Origin: Saccharina japonica
Taxonomy: Eukaryota; Sar; Phaeophyceae; Laminariales; Laminariaceae
Direction of reading: 5' to 3'
Assembly (NCBI GenBank): GCA_008828725.1
Contig: MEHQ01002593.1
Location: forward strand, 1 to 64,000
Length of the DNA: 64,000 nucleotides
The position numbers and the translations under genes were made by a program. Below the pieces are notes generated by a model that was not told the DNA's origin, searched no databases, and saw nothing but the letters and a program-made list of their open reading frames with translations. Shown here piece by piece: positions 45,332 through 57,087 of this stretch; position 1 is the stretch's first letter; every line of letters starts with the position of its first letter.

Positions 45332-45676
45332 CACAGATGCTCCGAGTACTTTGGAGTAAAGTAAGGAGTATTGGAGATAAAACACTTCAGGTACTTCGTG
45401 TACTCGGAGTATTTCTTGGTTCGATACTACGGGATACTGCTCGTACTCGGAATATTTTTAGATTATGTACGTACTGCAGATACTGCCATACTCGGAGTAT
45501 TTCGGCGTCCGATACCGCGGGTACTCCTTGTGCTCGCAGTATTTGGCCCTTCAGTACTGCTCATACTCGGCTCACACTCCAAATACTCTGGGTATTTAGG
45601 CCACCAGTAATCTAATACTCTCAGTACTCGGAGTACGAAAAAACCCGATGTATCGAGTATACTCGGAGCATCTGGG
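45332..45676. mobile_element. complete ACTCGGAGTA-rich element with 8-bp TSD
   Basis: 345 bp. Tips CACAGATGCTCCGAGTA and, inverted, CCCAGATGCTCCGAGTA. Exact TSD CAATGTAC (45324-45331 and 45677-45684). The interior is degenerate TACTCGGAGTA palindromes. It gives the true ends of a family with at least five other partial copies here (7610, 22914, 24910, 49140, 49585). The 8-bp TSD fits hAT, although the tip departs from YARNG. Confidence 0.86.
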
Positions 45677-46159
45677 CAATGTACGTATGATACCAGTGCC
45701 TGGTACCTCGTACATACATACCATACCAGTACCTGCTTATGAGCGAGAAGCCCTGTGGATAACTTGCGACGATATTAGCCAAGCCACCAGAGCACGTGGT
45801 GATGTTGTCGTATTGTGTACTTGGTACCACGCACCTATATAGTATAAAGTAGTACCTACCTCGTCACAAGCAGAGGTACGTATCATGTGATATATACCAG
45901 GTACAAGGCAGTGTTTCAGGCATGGCGGACTGTGAGGTACTGGGTAATACCCGCAAATCGCTCTCTGGGGTACTGGTGTGCTCTGAGGTACTGAGACTGG
46001 CGACGTTTACTGTTTATACTCGTAGCGATAATGTAGTACGTATACGTAGTTGTCGCTAGGAGTTCGTGCATCAGCATATTTATATCTGCCGTCAACTTGT
46101 GTGCGATGAGTGTTAATGATACACGAAAAAAACTTTCAATAACTCAATATAACAAACGT

Positions 46160-46520
46160 GGATACAAAAATCAAGACAACGAACAACTGCACGAGTACAC
46201 GTCCCCCACGCCACTAGCCACCGTTGAACTGCACCCCCCTCCGCTATGTTTATAGGTTGGATTGGCGTCCGTTGGCAACGATGCTGTAAAACACGCCTCT
46301 CACTGCGTGAGCTAGACCCCCCCCGCCGCCAGTGCTCCGTCTCGAAAGGGATGCGTGGTCAATGGTAAAATGACTAAGGCACCCAACAAATGTAGCCTCC
46401 CCCCCCCAAACAACTGCACGAGTACTCGTACGCCGATCACACCCCAAGCCACTAGCCACCGTTGGACTGCACCCCCCTCCACCAGTCGGTGAGCGGTCAT
46501 CCTTAGCCGCCCTGCACTTA
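46160..46520. repeat. direct duplication of a ~70-bp segment
   Basis: CAACTGCACGAGTAC..CCACTAGCCACCGTTG.ACTGCACCCCCCTCC occurs at 46180-46245 and 46410-46480. The rest of the stretch is unassigned. Confidence 0.7.
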
Positions 46521-49135
46521 AGCGAGCAGCTGTACCTTCCTCGGTCCGCTACACCTCCAACCACCTCCTCCACTGTACGAGTACTCGTACAGCGGTAGTA
46601 GGAACTCTTTAATACTTGACCAAGTGTACATGGTGTTCGGAGATACTCGTAGGGGTTTCTGTAAAAGGCGTCGCACAACAGCAATCACATGGGAGACCAA
46701 CAGAGCACATCAGGTGTAGCCCAGCGAGTCATTCCCATGTGAGGCACTGGGCTTGCACAGCCTCGGCAGCAACTACTGTCTCACCGCGTGATACGATAGC
46801 CCAAGGCTTGTTGTCTCGTTCTCGACACATGCGCATGAAGAACGCCAGACATACAAAACACGGGATGGAGGCCAGACACCTAGTTCGGGCGGTTCCCTTT
46901 GCCGAGCAGCAGCAGTGACGCGCGGCAGACGTGACACTTCCCGGCAGCCGTGACACTGCCCTGTGTGCGTGAGCGTGACCCGGCGTCTGTTGTGCTACCT
47001 GTATTGCGTTTATCGTCCGCTGTGGTGATAGTCCGCGGACTCTGATGCGTAGTTGTTTTTTTTGGGGGGGGTTGTTGGGGTGCGTAGTACTGCTGTGTGA
47101 CGATATTTATTTGCAGAAAGAGCACGACCACCCCGACAATTGTAGACTGTCAATGTCTGTGACTGTATTATTTATACGCTGTTTTTTCACGGTGAAGACG
47201 TGGTGTCATCAGAGGCGGTTTTCTGGTGCATACGCGATGACATGGTGGATAGAATCATCGACGTTGAGTCCTCTGAAAAGCTTATGGAAAGTTGCACTAC
47301 AGTAGCTTTGATTGGATCAATAAATAATGAGTTTATGCTACAGCTGGATACGCTGCTACGGCTATTTTTATGCTGCAATGTAATCCGTTGACCTCTTCTA
47401 CCCCTTATACTCCCCACCATTCCCGTCTTCGCGTAGGCGAGAGTAGCGGGGAGCGCGAGGGTGGATGCGACGTCTTGATGGAGGTATGCTAGCAAAGGTG
47501 CGCGTTGAGGGGGCAACGTCTGTTTGTCCGGCGTTCGTGTTTCGGATCCAACGCCGGTCGGAGCACGGATCAATTATTTGCCTGGGGTGGGGGGACAGCC
47601 GGAGATCACCGAATAATCAGAGCCGCAACGAAGTGTGAAGGTGCATCGGGTGACATGGAAGGCTGAGGCATCGTCAGCAGAAATGCGGCAGGGCAGCCCC
47701 GTCCTGAATGACCGAGGTGCGCAGTGGGTATATCCTAACATGTTTTGGAGCTGACGGTGGTCACGAAAAGACGCACGAGGTGTACGAGTAAGTAGGGTAT
47801 GGAAACGAGTTACAACTATAGCCTCCGACAGTCCCCGATGCTCAAGATACTATACTGCTGCAGCACAGCTGCCCGACGTTTTGTACAGGCATCAAGAAGA
47901 CGTCCATTACCTTCAAGGACGTTCATTACTTCCAAGGCGTTTCGCGGTGTAGCACGTTACCACGGTGCGTTTATTCTACTTGCAGAATTCTACTGTGCGT
48001 TGCCGACTTCAGTATGTAAGGATCGCACGGTGCGGTGACTCACCCTAACCCTAACTGCATAGTATACTGTCAATAGCACTGTAAATATTACGAACTCAAT
48101 TATTCATAATCTAGCCTCCTCTCCCCTCCCTCTATTTCTTCCGTTTGCGTTTTCGCGTGCCCCGCGCAGCAACCTCTATCAGTGCGACCTGGCGCTCGGA
48201 AAAGCACAGCGTGGTTGACACTAGCTGGATCGTACGGATCAAGACACTTGGCCAGTAGAAACAAGTGCGGTATATTAGAGTATCGGATACCTGCTACTAG
48301 AAGCCGCGGTGCGGATCGCGCATTTTTTTCACAACCTACTACGTCACAGTAATTCCGTGGCGTGTAATGGGTATGTAATGGGGGTGGGTGGCGTGGGCGT
48401 CCAAGGTCGCCAAGGTTCGACCATTGTTGCTGCTGGAGGCTTTATTCCCCCGTGAACGGCAACATCTCCGCGGGTCTCTAGACGGGCGTCGCACGCGACT
48501 AGGTGTTAGATGCGGGCCGGATAAAAGCCGCGGGCGTCCCCCCAGGAACAACAAGGAGATATGTGCTCTTGAGAGAAAATGTGTCAACTTTCTAACGACG
48601 GTAGAAACGTGGCCTTGAGGTGTTAGCGCGCAAGGAAACATCTTGCGCGATCTTGCGCGAGTTGGAGATATCTGTGAGGGTTATTCTGCAGCAATCCGCA
48701 AGTATATCTAATACTAGGGAATAAGAGGCCCTCCCGCCCCCACGGCGGTAGGGCCATTGAAGCAAGTAGTAATGGAGATGATAGAGGCTCAAATTAAAAA
48801 TAATGTGTAGCAATAAATATAGGAAACAAATTGACTACGAATATTCTTGATAGGAATACAAATATATATGGTGAAGGAAATAGAAACGATGGGGATTGAC
48901 TCCGAATCAATGCGGGTTGTTTGATGTAAAACCTATTTACAATTATTTTTATTATGCTTGCCATCCGACAATGTGTAGTGTTGTTCCATAAAAGACTTAG
49001 AGGAAAAAATTGAAGAACTCTCCAGATCAATAGATGTGGCCAGGGGGGGCTGGCTGCTTCCTGAGAGCACGTTGTTTGTTGATGTCGGGCGTCTCGCGAT
49101 AATCGCGAAAGGGGCTTGCAAAATCGCTCGCGAGA
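46521..49135. other. unassigned, 2.6 kb
   Basis: Candidate frames (47187-47573 minus, 47799-48038 plus, 48339-48641 minus) have no recognised motifs. Two CCCTAA units at 48043 are too few to call a telomere remnant. Confidence 0.35.
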
Positions 49136-49139
49136 CTCC

Positions 49140-49675
49140 AAGTATACTCGGACTCGGAGTATCGAGTATTTTTCGTATTCCGAGTACTGAGAGTATTAGA
49201 GTACTGGTGGCCTGAATACTCGGAGTACTTGAAGTATGAACAGTACTGAAGGCCCAAATACTCCGAGTTCTGGGAGTATAAGCAGTACTTATACTCGAGT
49301 ACAAGCAGTACTCGGAGTAAAAACATCTAAATTACTCGGAGTACTCCAAGTATCGAGAGTATTGGACACCGAAATACTGCGAGTGCACAAAACCAAGTAT
49401 CGAGAGTATTGGACACCGAAATACTGCGAGTGCACAAAGTACCTGAAGTACTTTTTTTCGAAAATACTCTAATATTCTCCGAGGTAATGGGAGCATCCGT
49501 GAATTTTTAAATGCCGTAGACGCCAGTCACATGCTCCCAGAACCTGGGAGGAATGACGGCCGAGTCTTTCAAATAACTCAAAGATGCTCCCAACGTACTT
49601 CACACTCCGAGAATACTCCGAGTACTACCGAGTATCGAGTACATTTCGTACTCCGAGTACTTGGAGTATTAGAGT
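49140..49675 (-). mobile_element. ACTCGGAGTA-rich element, inverted copy plus fragment
   Basis: 49140-49500 parallels 22914-23216, including GTACTGGTGGCCT and the closing GGGAGCATCCGTG. AGTATCGAGAGTATTGGACA is duplicated (period about 53, near 49348 and 49396). A common tail (ACATGCTCCCAGAACCTGGG) follows at 49530, and a further fragment starts AGATGCTCCC at about 49583. Confidence 0.65.
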
Positions 49676-50110
49676 TGTATCCCTGGCAATACGGGAATGC
49701 GCTGATCGTTTCCCCGGATATACGTACGGCAGCAGTGTGGTCGTCGTGCTGCTGCAGCAGTCTACTATTAATACGTACGATGTACGAGTAGTTAAGACAT
49801 TTTTCGTACGTACGTATGTACAACACGTGCATTTTATGTACGTACACGTGCGTACGTACGTGCACAGACAGCATGATGCAGGCTCATGAGAATGCCACGT
49901 GAGCATGTCACGTGAGCATCGCTCTGAACGTGATGTATCGTCGAAGAGCTATGATGGTGTCTCGCGGCACGGTCTAGCCCGGTCGTACGAGTATGATACC
50001 TGGTATCACATTACAAGTATTGCGCCGCATTCGACAAGATTGACTATTTCTTGCCATCCCTCTTCCTTGGAGAGTGATCGAGATTTGTTGTAAAATCAAA
50101 ACAAACGAAC
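49676..50110. other. unassigned, CGTACGTA-rich
   Basis: Contains dense ACGTACGTA palindromes (49805-49865). No gene or element recognised. Confidence 0.35.
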
Positions 50111-50114
50111 ACAA

Positions 50115-50194
50115 CCACCACCACCACCACCACCACCAGCGACACGTTTCTGCTGCTGCTGGTGCTCAGCTGGTGGTGGTGGTGGTGGTGGTGG
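50115..50194. repeat. CCA/TGG microsatellites forming a 26-bp hairpin
   Basis: CCA x 8 followed by GC (50115-50140) is the reverse complement of GCTGG(TGG)n at 50169-50194, with a 28-nt loop that includes TTTCTGCTGCTGCTGG. Perfect pairing makes this a strong cruciform or replication-slippage candidate. Confidence 0.88.
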
Positions 50195-50742
50195 TGGTGC
50201 TTGCCTTGAGGACGGTTGTTGGTGCTCTCTGGTACCTGTTACCTGGTACCTGGTATGGGGTGGAATACGTATGCTTGTTTTCTTGATCAGGACCACCCCT
50301 GGTACCTGGTAAATAGGCCATGCAACATGACCAAGCTTCGCGAACTCGGGACGGCTTTGAACACGAGCAGAGGCAGGACAAGGGGATGTTATTTAGAGGC
50401 CTTCAGACACCCCGTCCGTTTCTAAAGCAGTGGTGCTTTCGTCGCGTACGGTGACAGAAGGCGTACGTACGTATCATGCGATACGAGTACGACCAGAGCG
50501 AGAATGAACGATACAATCTCAGCAAAGATTAAAATTCGCAACCGCACTCCTGCAATACTCGTACGTAGAGCAGCCGCGAATCACGGTGGCCACGACGACA
50601 AGCACGGCGCACATAGGAGTTGTACTACAGCGGTATGCCAGCCTGCGACGTAAGAAGGCGGTGCCGGGCATGCCGGCGTAGGGAGAAGCGTGCTTTGAAT
50701 ATGTGGGAGAAGAAAAAATGATATGTTTTTGTTTGCTTTTTC
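50195..50742. other. unassigned
   Basis: No repeat family or coding region recognised. Confidence 0.35.
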
Positions 50743-51095
50743 TCCACTCTAAATTGCTATGATAAAGTGGGCATCAAAGATCACTTGATTAAAGTATTGT
50801 TTTTTGGGCATCAGACGAACTATATATGTATAGTTATGTTTGTGAAATTTTCGCACTTTTCGCAATTTGTCTCTTCGTACGAGCACTTTTCGGCAAAACG
50901 CTAAGTACCCCGACATGGGAGGCCCGCCCGGACACGTTGGTCGAGGTTTGGGCTCGATCCGAGCTCTGTGGCTCGCGTGGCGGGCGCTCAAAGTTTTTTT
51001 TCCCGCGGGAGTGCATAAGCCGATTTCCCGGGTTCTCTGCATGAGGCCGTATTTTGTACGTACGTGCAAGTAAATAATACCAGTACTATTTTGTT
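50743..51095. repeat. left member of 270-bp direct repeat pair
   Basis: 50743-50825 is the 80-bp module also at 2643-2724. From 50820 the sequence TATATATGTATAGTTATGTT through CACTTTTCGGCAAAACGCTA to TTTTTTTTCCCGCGGGAGTG repeats at 52165-52440 in the same orientation. Confidence 0.82.
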
Positions 51096-51410
51096 TTTTT
51101 GTTTCTTGCCCTATTTTTTGCCCCTTTTATTTCCACGAGCTCATCATCCATGAGCACACAGGAGAGCCCGCCGACATACATATCAGTATACCATAGGTTG
51201 ACAACAGAACATGCAAAGAGCACAACGTTACAACTCTGCATAAACACCAGCATGTATCACCGTGCGTGTGTGGCACGCCCATTTGCGCTGTATTGCTGTG
51301 GCTAGCTGTGTCTATCGGAGGAACCTGCGGTCTAAAATTCCCACCATCTATCTACGTACCTTTTTATGTTCTGCTGCTTTGTGTGACAGACCCACGCTTA
51401 CTAGGACCGG

Positions 51411-51478
51411 AAATGTAATGACCGCTTTGAATAAATAGGAGTACCCAAAAATACTGCTGTCCTTATATTTTTCGTTTT
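51411..51478. mobile_element. very short MITE, degraded copy
   Basis: CTAGGACCGGAAATGTAATG at the left and TGTCCTTATATTTTTCG at the right correspond to both ends of 52720-52790. The right TIR has decayed. Confidence 0.45.
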
Positions 51479-52164
51479 TTTGTTTGTTCCCCGAAGCTCA
51501 CTCCAGAAATCCACGAGACATCAAACACCATGCAACGAATACGAACAACGCCACAGCCCCGGCTAGAAGCACAAGCAGCAGACGTGCCTGTGGCAGGTCC
51601 ACCGTATACTACTTGTGGTCGTCCGGGGACATCTATTAAGTGTAGTGGTTGCTTTATGCAGGCTTGCATCCGTCATCAGGCACACCACAACCTCTCTCTC
51701 TTCTGCTGCTGCTGCTTGCTGCTGTGCTTGCATTATGTATGTGTGCGGTGTGCGACCTGTCGTGCCTCTGGCGCGCAACGACAAATAATACTGATGTACC
51801 AGTACATGGAAAATGTATCTTTGAAAACATAGTCAAACGGTCACTGTGTACGATTTCAGACTTCAATGCTTTGAGTTCGATCCTTGGCGATGCCTTCAAA
51901 TACGCTTTTTTTTCTACTTTTTTTCCCACTTTTTTTTGTATTGTACGTAACAAAATCAAGTGGGTTTCTTAGGCAGGTGTTGTCGAGAGTTCCAGCCATT
52001 TCTTCGGTGCATCCTTTTCTACGTCTTCTGCAAATATTATCCCATTACTGCTGTACATGTGTCTCGTATGCGTGCGTGTACGGTGTGCGCCGTGTGTCAT
52101 GCGTGCATGTATGTGCAGCGTATCACGCTTGGAGTATTTTCAAACATTTCCCCTCTGAAGGTAT

Positions 52165-52440
52165 GATATATATGTATAGTTATGTTTGTGAAATTTTCGC
52201 ACTTTTCGCAACTTTTCTCTTCGCACGAGCACTTTACGGCAAAACGCTAAGTACCCCGACACGGGAGGCCCGGTCGGACACATTGGTCGAGGTTTGAGCT
52301 GGATCCGAGCACTGTAGCTAACGTGGCGGGCGCTCAAAGTTTTTTTTCCCGCGGGAGTGGATAAGCCGATCCCCCTGGTTTCTCTGCGTGAGGCCTTTTT
52401 TTGTACGTACGTGCCAGTAAATAGTACGTAATGTCCTGCT
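52165..52440. repeat. right member of 270-bp direct repeat pair
   Basis: About 90 percent identical by eye to 50820-51095; offset about 1343 bp. The pair could be LTRs of a decayed element or a segmental duplication. I saw no TG..CA ends, primer site or TSD, and the intervening 1.07 kb has no retroelement protein. Confidence 0.75.
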
Positions 52441-52719
52441 GTTTGCGTGAGGCCCTATTGTTTTTTGGCCGTGCGTCTTTTTGTGAGTTTCTTGCCCGGA
52501 GCACCGGGAGCACACAAGGACACCAGCAGCACCGCACAGAGGCAGCTGCAGTACAATCTCAATGTTATAAACCTGCCGCCCAGCAGCAGCAGCAGGCATT
52601 ACACCATGCATGCGCATGCCGCAGATCGGTGCTGCACCGTGGCTAGTTGCTTTTGTCGGACCCTGTGATCTTCCCAATCGTGGTACCTGCAGATCGATGC
52701 TCATGTACGAAACTCTCCG

Positions 52720-52790
52720 CTGTCCGGAAATTCAATCATCGTTTGTTCATTCAAAATATATATATTAAATGTCCTTACATTTCCGGACAG
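52720..52790. mobile_element. very short MITE (71 bp), best copy
   Basis: Perfect 12-bp TIR CTGTCCGGAAAT / ATTTCCGGACAG. The interior is AT-rich (ATATATATATT). No TSD visible. Third member of a family with 45151-45225 and 51411-51478. Confidence 0.65.
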
Positions 52791-53374
52791 AGTGGTACTA
52801 CACGGATGTGCGCCTTGGAAACAGATCTATCTGTGCTGTGCTCTGTGTTTTTGCTACGAGTAGTTGCTTTTGTAGGAGCCAGCAATCCGTCACCAAACCA
52901 CACCACCATCACCTGTCTGCTGCTCGCTGCTGCTGTTGATGGGTTCCATGTGTCATGCGTGTGCTCTGCATGCCGACGCATGCGATGATACCACACACAG
53001 CAGTCTTCGGGCGGTCTGACACAAAAAACGAACAATATTTATTCCTGGCAAGTAATCACGTAATATGTTGAGTCCAACGTCCCGACGTGAATATTACACG
53101 TGAGTTCAAACCCCGGACACGTCCTCTGTTTCCTTCTTTTTTTTGGCATGCAGGTACGAGGGTACGAGTACACAGCAGTACGAGTAGGCTGTATGTTTTT
53201 TTTTTTGCTGCAATTTTTCCAGAGCTTTATCCCTTCTAGTAAAAATGCCCGGGTACTCGAGAGTACAACTACTTACTACGTATTACTACTCTGGAAATCT
53301 CTGTTATCACACGTCACGGGCACAAAAGAGTGAGTGTTTAGGGCCCTCTGTAATTATATGGCGTTTACAAAGTA
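52791..53374. other. unassigned
   Basis: No gene or repeat family recognised; poly(T) at 53200. Confidence 0.35.
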
Positions 53375-53456
53375 CATTTCGACTCCCACCCAAATACCAA
53401 GTCAACTTCGATCCCGACACTCAACCACCTTCATACAAAAACTATAAGATCATTTC
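53375..53456. repeat. degenerate ~29-bp minisatellite, left flank of element B
   Basis: Units of the type AAATACCAAGTCAACTTCGA with CCCGACAC spacers. It is the same degenerate minisatellite as on the other side of element B, so the retrotransposon inserted within the array. Confidence 0.65.
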
Positions 53457-53460
53457 GATC

Positions 53461-53742
53461 TATGGGAGGAAACCGGATGGACCACGCTCAACCCAGAGCC
53501 AGCACTGCTGTACCACCTGAATGAGATGACCACTCTCGCTGACACGAGTTAAAGATGTGTATTGTATTATACCCTGAAGAAAGAACACCCCAAATCTGGG
53601 CAGAGCCCAGTGAGCGAGGAGTCCGAGAGAGAGAAGAAAAAGAAGACACACTGACAGCTGTGGGTGATGACTCTACAGCAGCAAGTAGACATATCCGCTA
53701 GGAAACCCGGGGATGTGGCCCGGATGTCCCCGGACGACCACA
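53461..53742 (-). repeat. 3' LTR of element B
   Basis: 282 bp. Matches 57088-57420 apart from an insertion in the latter. Conserved ends: TATGGGAGG and GACGACCACA (plus sense). Confidence 0.88.
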
Positions 53743-54239
53743 GCCCCCCCCCAGAGCGAACCCACAGGCCCCAAAGGGACTTGGGGAACGACAGAAAAAA
53801 GACAGGGACAGCCGGCGGCCATCCACGGAAACAAAACACAACTTAAAGGGAGGTGGAATAAACCACGATCAACGTCACCATCCGTGTCAACAAAGTTTCT
53901 ACCGGTGACATACATCCATTCGTGATGAAACACTACGGAATCAAAATTCGTTTCGTTGAAATCAGACAAATGTCACAGCACACCTTTGAATGACAAACCT
54001 TTCCAAGTTTTACTTGACAACCTACATACCAATATTTAACGACGCCCTCCCATCTCTCACAATCAGCACAGTACACAATTTGCAGTAAGACCTTTCAGGA
54101 AATGCCACTTCACAAACAAACACACAATTCATATAGTAACTTACAGAACAGGAGTGACCCACCAGCTTCTTCCTATTGTGGCCTAAAGCCATCAGTCAGG
54201 CGCAGCTAGTAGAGGGCCCGAGCTAGGGAGGTACACATA

Positions 54240-54908
54240 TCAGACTCCAGACAAGCGAACACGACCACCGGCAAAATCTGCAGTTGATTCACCAACAACC
54301 TCTCTCCCAGCACACGAACCGTTCGCACCATCGACAAACACTCCTTCCTTTACCCCACCATGCCCAGTGTCAGCCAGCGCTTTGCCCTCAAGACTTCTTT
54401 CGTTTGCACCGCTCGCTGATCCAACACGAACTTGAATAACATGGTCTTTCGAGCCCGACCTCGGGCGATCGCATAACAACTCCCGGTTGCGGTATCTGTC
54501 AATGATTTCCGAAGGAACAGCATCCTTTTCGAGGGTTCGTCTGTAACGAATCGAAATCTGCAACCACAGACGTATCTCATACTAATCTCCGATTTCTCGC
54601 ATAAATTCACATCCATTGAGGTCTCCTCAGAAACAGACACCAGATCAGCAGACGAAACGACGACAGGTATGTCCACATAATCTCACGACTTCTCACATGC
54701 ATTCCACCTTCTGTTACCGTCTCCTCGGGACAGACACCAGTTCGGCAGAAGGAACGATGAGCAGGTATGTCTACAACCATCTTGATCCTCCTCAACATAC
54801 ATCCACACCCTCAGTTACCGTCTCCTCAGGAACAGTCACCACTTCAGCAGAAGGAACGACGAACAGGCGTATCATCAACTTAACCTCAGAATCCTCACAT
54901 CATCCACA
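54240..54908 (-). pseudogene. out-of-frame remainder of Gag C-terminus, element B
   Basis: Two or three overlapping frames carry motifs matching element A (DIPVVVSSADLVSVSEE, DQRAV). The acidic 35-40-residue repeat can be followed with frame changes, so small indels separate it from the main frame. Confidence 0.6.
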
Positions 54909-56444
54909 TCACTCCGTCGTTGATGACTCCTCGAAAGAAGATACCAATGCAGCAGAAAGAACGACAACAGGTCGATCTGGAATACGACGAACGGCATGAA
55001 TTGAACCCCGGGTAAAAGCAGTCTCACAAGATTGATACTGATGGTTACGCATGTTTTCAGACAAACACGTTTCACCAACAATTGTAGACATAGCCGGAAC
55101 AGCAGTAGCAGTAGTGCCCGTTGCTGTTGAATCCCTTCGCTGCCCCATTGTGGAAACAGGTTGATCATACACCGCGTTGACATTTGTAGTAACAGCCGTA
55201 CACAGTCCCGCATCACTATCGGCAGGATGCAACATAGCACCACCACCTGGAGTACCACCAACTAATGTACCATCCGGAACATGAGAAGAAACCGACCGAC
55301 GAAAGCTAATGGCGGTGTCAACCGAAGGACGATGACGTGAATGTCGACGAAAATCCTGATGTTCAAAACGTTCAACTGGCGGACTCGCCGACCCGGAAAA
55401 ATAATTTGGTACAGATGGAGGGTTGATAAAACGTCGAGAAGAAAAATGCGCACCTCCAACCCCTTGCACTCCTCGGCTGGCCTGACGCTGAGTTGTTCGA
55501 CCTGAGTATTCACCACGCTTCTGAGTGACTTCCGCCCCCCTCGATGGACATGAATAAGTGCTATTCTTCACGAAGGAACTTTGCTGGTTTTTTCGACTCC
55601 CAGGATAAGAGTATTCATTCGTAGACATAGATGCCTGCGCAGCAAGAAGGTGATGCGTCCTCGGCCAAGCCTCCGCTTCACGTTTCACCATCAAGAATAA
55701 GTCCATAGGTCGAGTGTACAATTCATCGTTCACTATCAGCCGAGAAGTACATGCGTGCCGGAACATGTTGGGTGATATCGCATCCAAGAATATACGGGTA
55801 AACAGTTGAGCCGGAGCAGGCTTCCACGATCCATTGACATCACCCTCAACCATGAAAAAATCGGCCACTCCTTCTTCGTCAACAAACTTGCACATAGCAT
55901 CGAAAAGAGACCCAACGAACCGTCGCATGTCAGCAGCGTCTGTTGCAACGGCAACCGAACGAGCAGTAGATCGAAGCGACTCTTCTATGGCGATACCATC
56001 ATGTTCGCGCTTAGGATACGCAACCGTATGCAGGCAGTCCATTAGATCGTCATCGGAAATACTAGCATGTCGACCTACATATTCCGCCTGGAGGCATATC
56101 CTCTGTAGTACAAAGGATGGAATCAGTTCTCGTAGGTAACAATCGCGCATGTCTTCCACCTCAGCTAAGGAATCGAGAAATGACCGGATGTCATCCACCT
56201 GGCCCCCAAGAAGCTTGGGGAGTTTGCTGTCACAAGGAGAACGAGCACGTCTCAAGGCTGTCGCAAACGCGTCGTAGTCGAACTCGATATTTTGGAAGTT
56301 ACGTTTTGAAAAGGCATCAATTCCACCGATATAACGACGTGAATCTCTATGCGCTTGACGGCGATCCTCTCCCCGCGCACCAGCAGCACCTCGACCACGA
56401 TACTGACCGGAGGATCGACCGACCGATCGTTTCCAGCACTCCAT
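54909..56444 (-). CDS. Gag-like protein of LTR element B
   Basis: 511 residues from the ATG at 56444; the frame is open a little further upstream, but without ATG. Residues 1-35 are basic (RGRGAAGARGEDRRQ). From about residue 43 to 310 is a helical, charged domain with KLPKLLGGQVDDIRSFL near residue 74, the type of start seen in capsid regions of Ty1/copia-like Gag proteins. Beyond 310 the sequence is low-complexity, rich in Ser, Thr, Arg and Val. I see no CCHC zinc knuckle and no protease motif. Expected to form particles that package the element's RNA; enzymes must be supplied in trans (inference). Downstream, frames to about 54240 continue the acidic repeats out of frame, so the C-terminus may be shortened. 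Confidence 0.75.
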   Translation of the reverse strand: MECWKRSVGRSSGQYRGRGAAGARGEDRRQAHRDSRRYIGGIDAFSKRNFQNIEFDYDAFATALRRARSPCDSKLPKLLGGQVDDIRSFLDSLAEVEDMRDCYLRELIPSFVLQRICLQAEYVGRHASISDDDLMDCLHTVAYPKREHDGIAIEESLRSTARSVAVATDAADMRRFVGSLFDAMCKFVDEEGVADFFMVEGDVNGSWKPAPAQLFTRIFLDAISPNMFRHACTSRLIVNDELYTRPMDLFLMVKREAEAWPRTHHLLAAQASMSTNEYSYPGSRKNQQSSFVKNSTYSCPSRGAEVTQKRGEYSGRTTQRQASRGVQGVGGAHFSSRRFINPPSVPNYFSGSASPPVERFEHQDFRRHSRHRPSVDTAISFRRSVSSHVPDGTLVGGTPGGGAMLHPADSDAGLCTAVTTNVNAVYDQPVSTMGQRRDSTATGTTATAVPAMSTIVGETCLSENMRNHQYQSCETAFTRGSIHAVRRIPDRPVVVLSAALVSSFEESSTTE

Positions 56445-57087
56445 ATCGTTGTCCTCCAATGCTACAAAGAGTAGCCTCACGTCTCAACTGATTTTGCCCC
56501 CACCACGAAGATACCCGTCTGAAAATCTCCTCGAACCAAAATATCTTTTATCGAAAAATACCCCCAACTCAAAATTGTAGATAAAAATCCTGTACACGGT
56601 CGTACTCGTATGTGGTTCCAGCAGAAGCGGAGCCGATGACGCCAAACTCGAGCACCACTGGGCACCTGATCCGAAGATAGATGCAATAACCCGATACCCG
56701 ACCCGAGAGCACCCCTCACCTGTGAGCTCCAACCATGAGGAAGATATTGCCGGTATCTTTCAAAACACAGACAATTGTAGACAAATTTGGAAGCAGAATC
56801 CACAGCTCCTCCACCTGAAGCTATAACCCCAAACCTCGAAGACCACGCCTGGCTCGGGGATAAAAATACCCGGCACGAACCGATGAGACTCGAAGATGAG
56901 ACCTGAAGAAGATATCCGAAGAAGACCAGAACAAGATACCTTCCGAGATGTCCCAATATCCACACGGCCGATACCTGACGTGAACAAGATACCCAACTCC
57001 CAGCACTCGTACTCGAAAATTCCCGAGTGCCAACGATTCCCCGTCTCAAAGATTGCCAACGATCCCCCGTCTCGAATTCTGCAGAAT

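Noticed and set aside
48042..48056. Interstitial telomere repeat (CCCTAACCCTAAC)
   Set aside because: Only two units, easily expected by chance in 64 kb.
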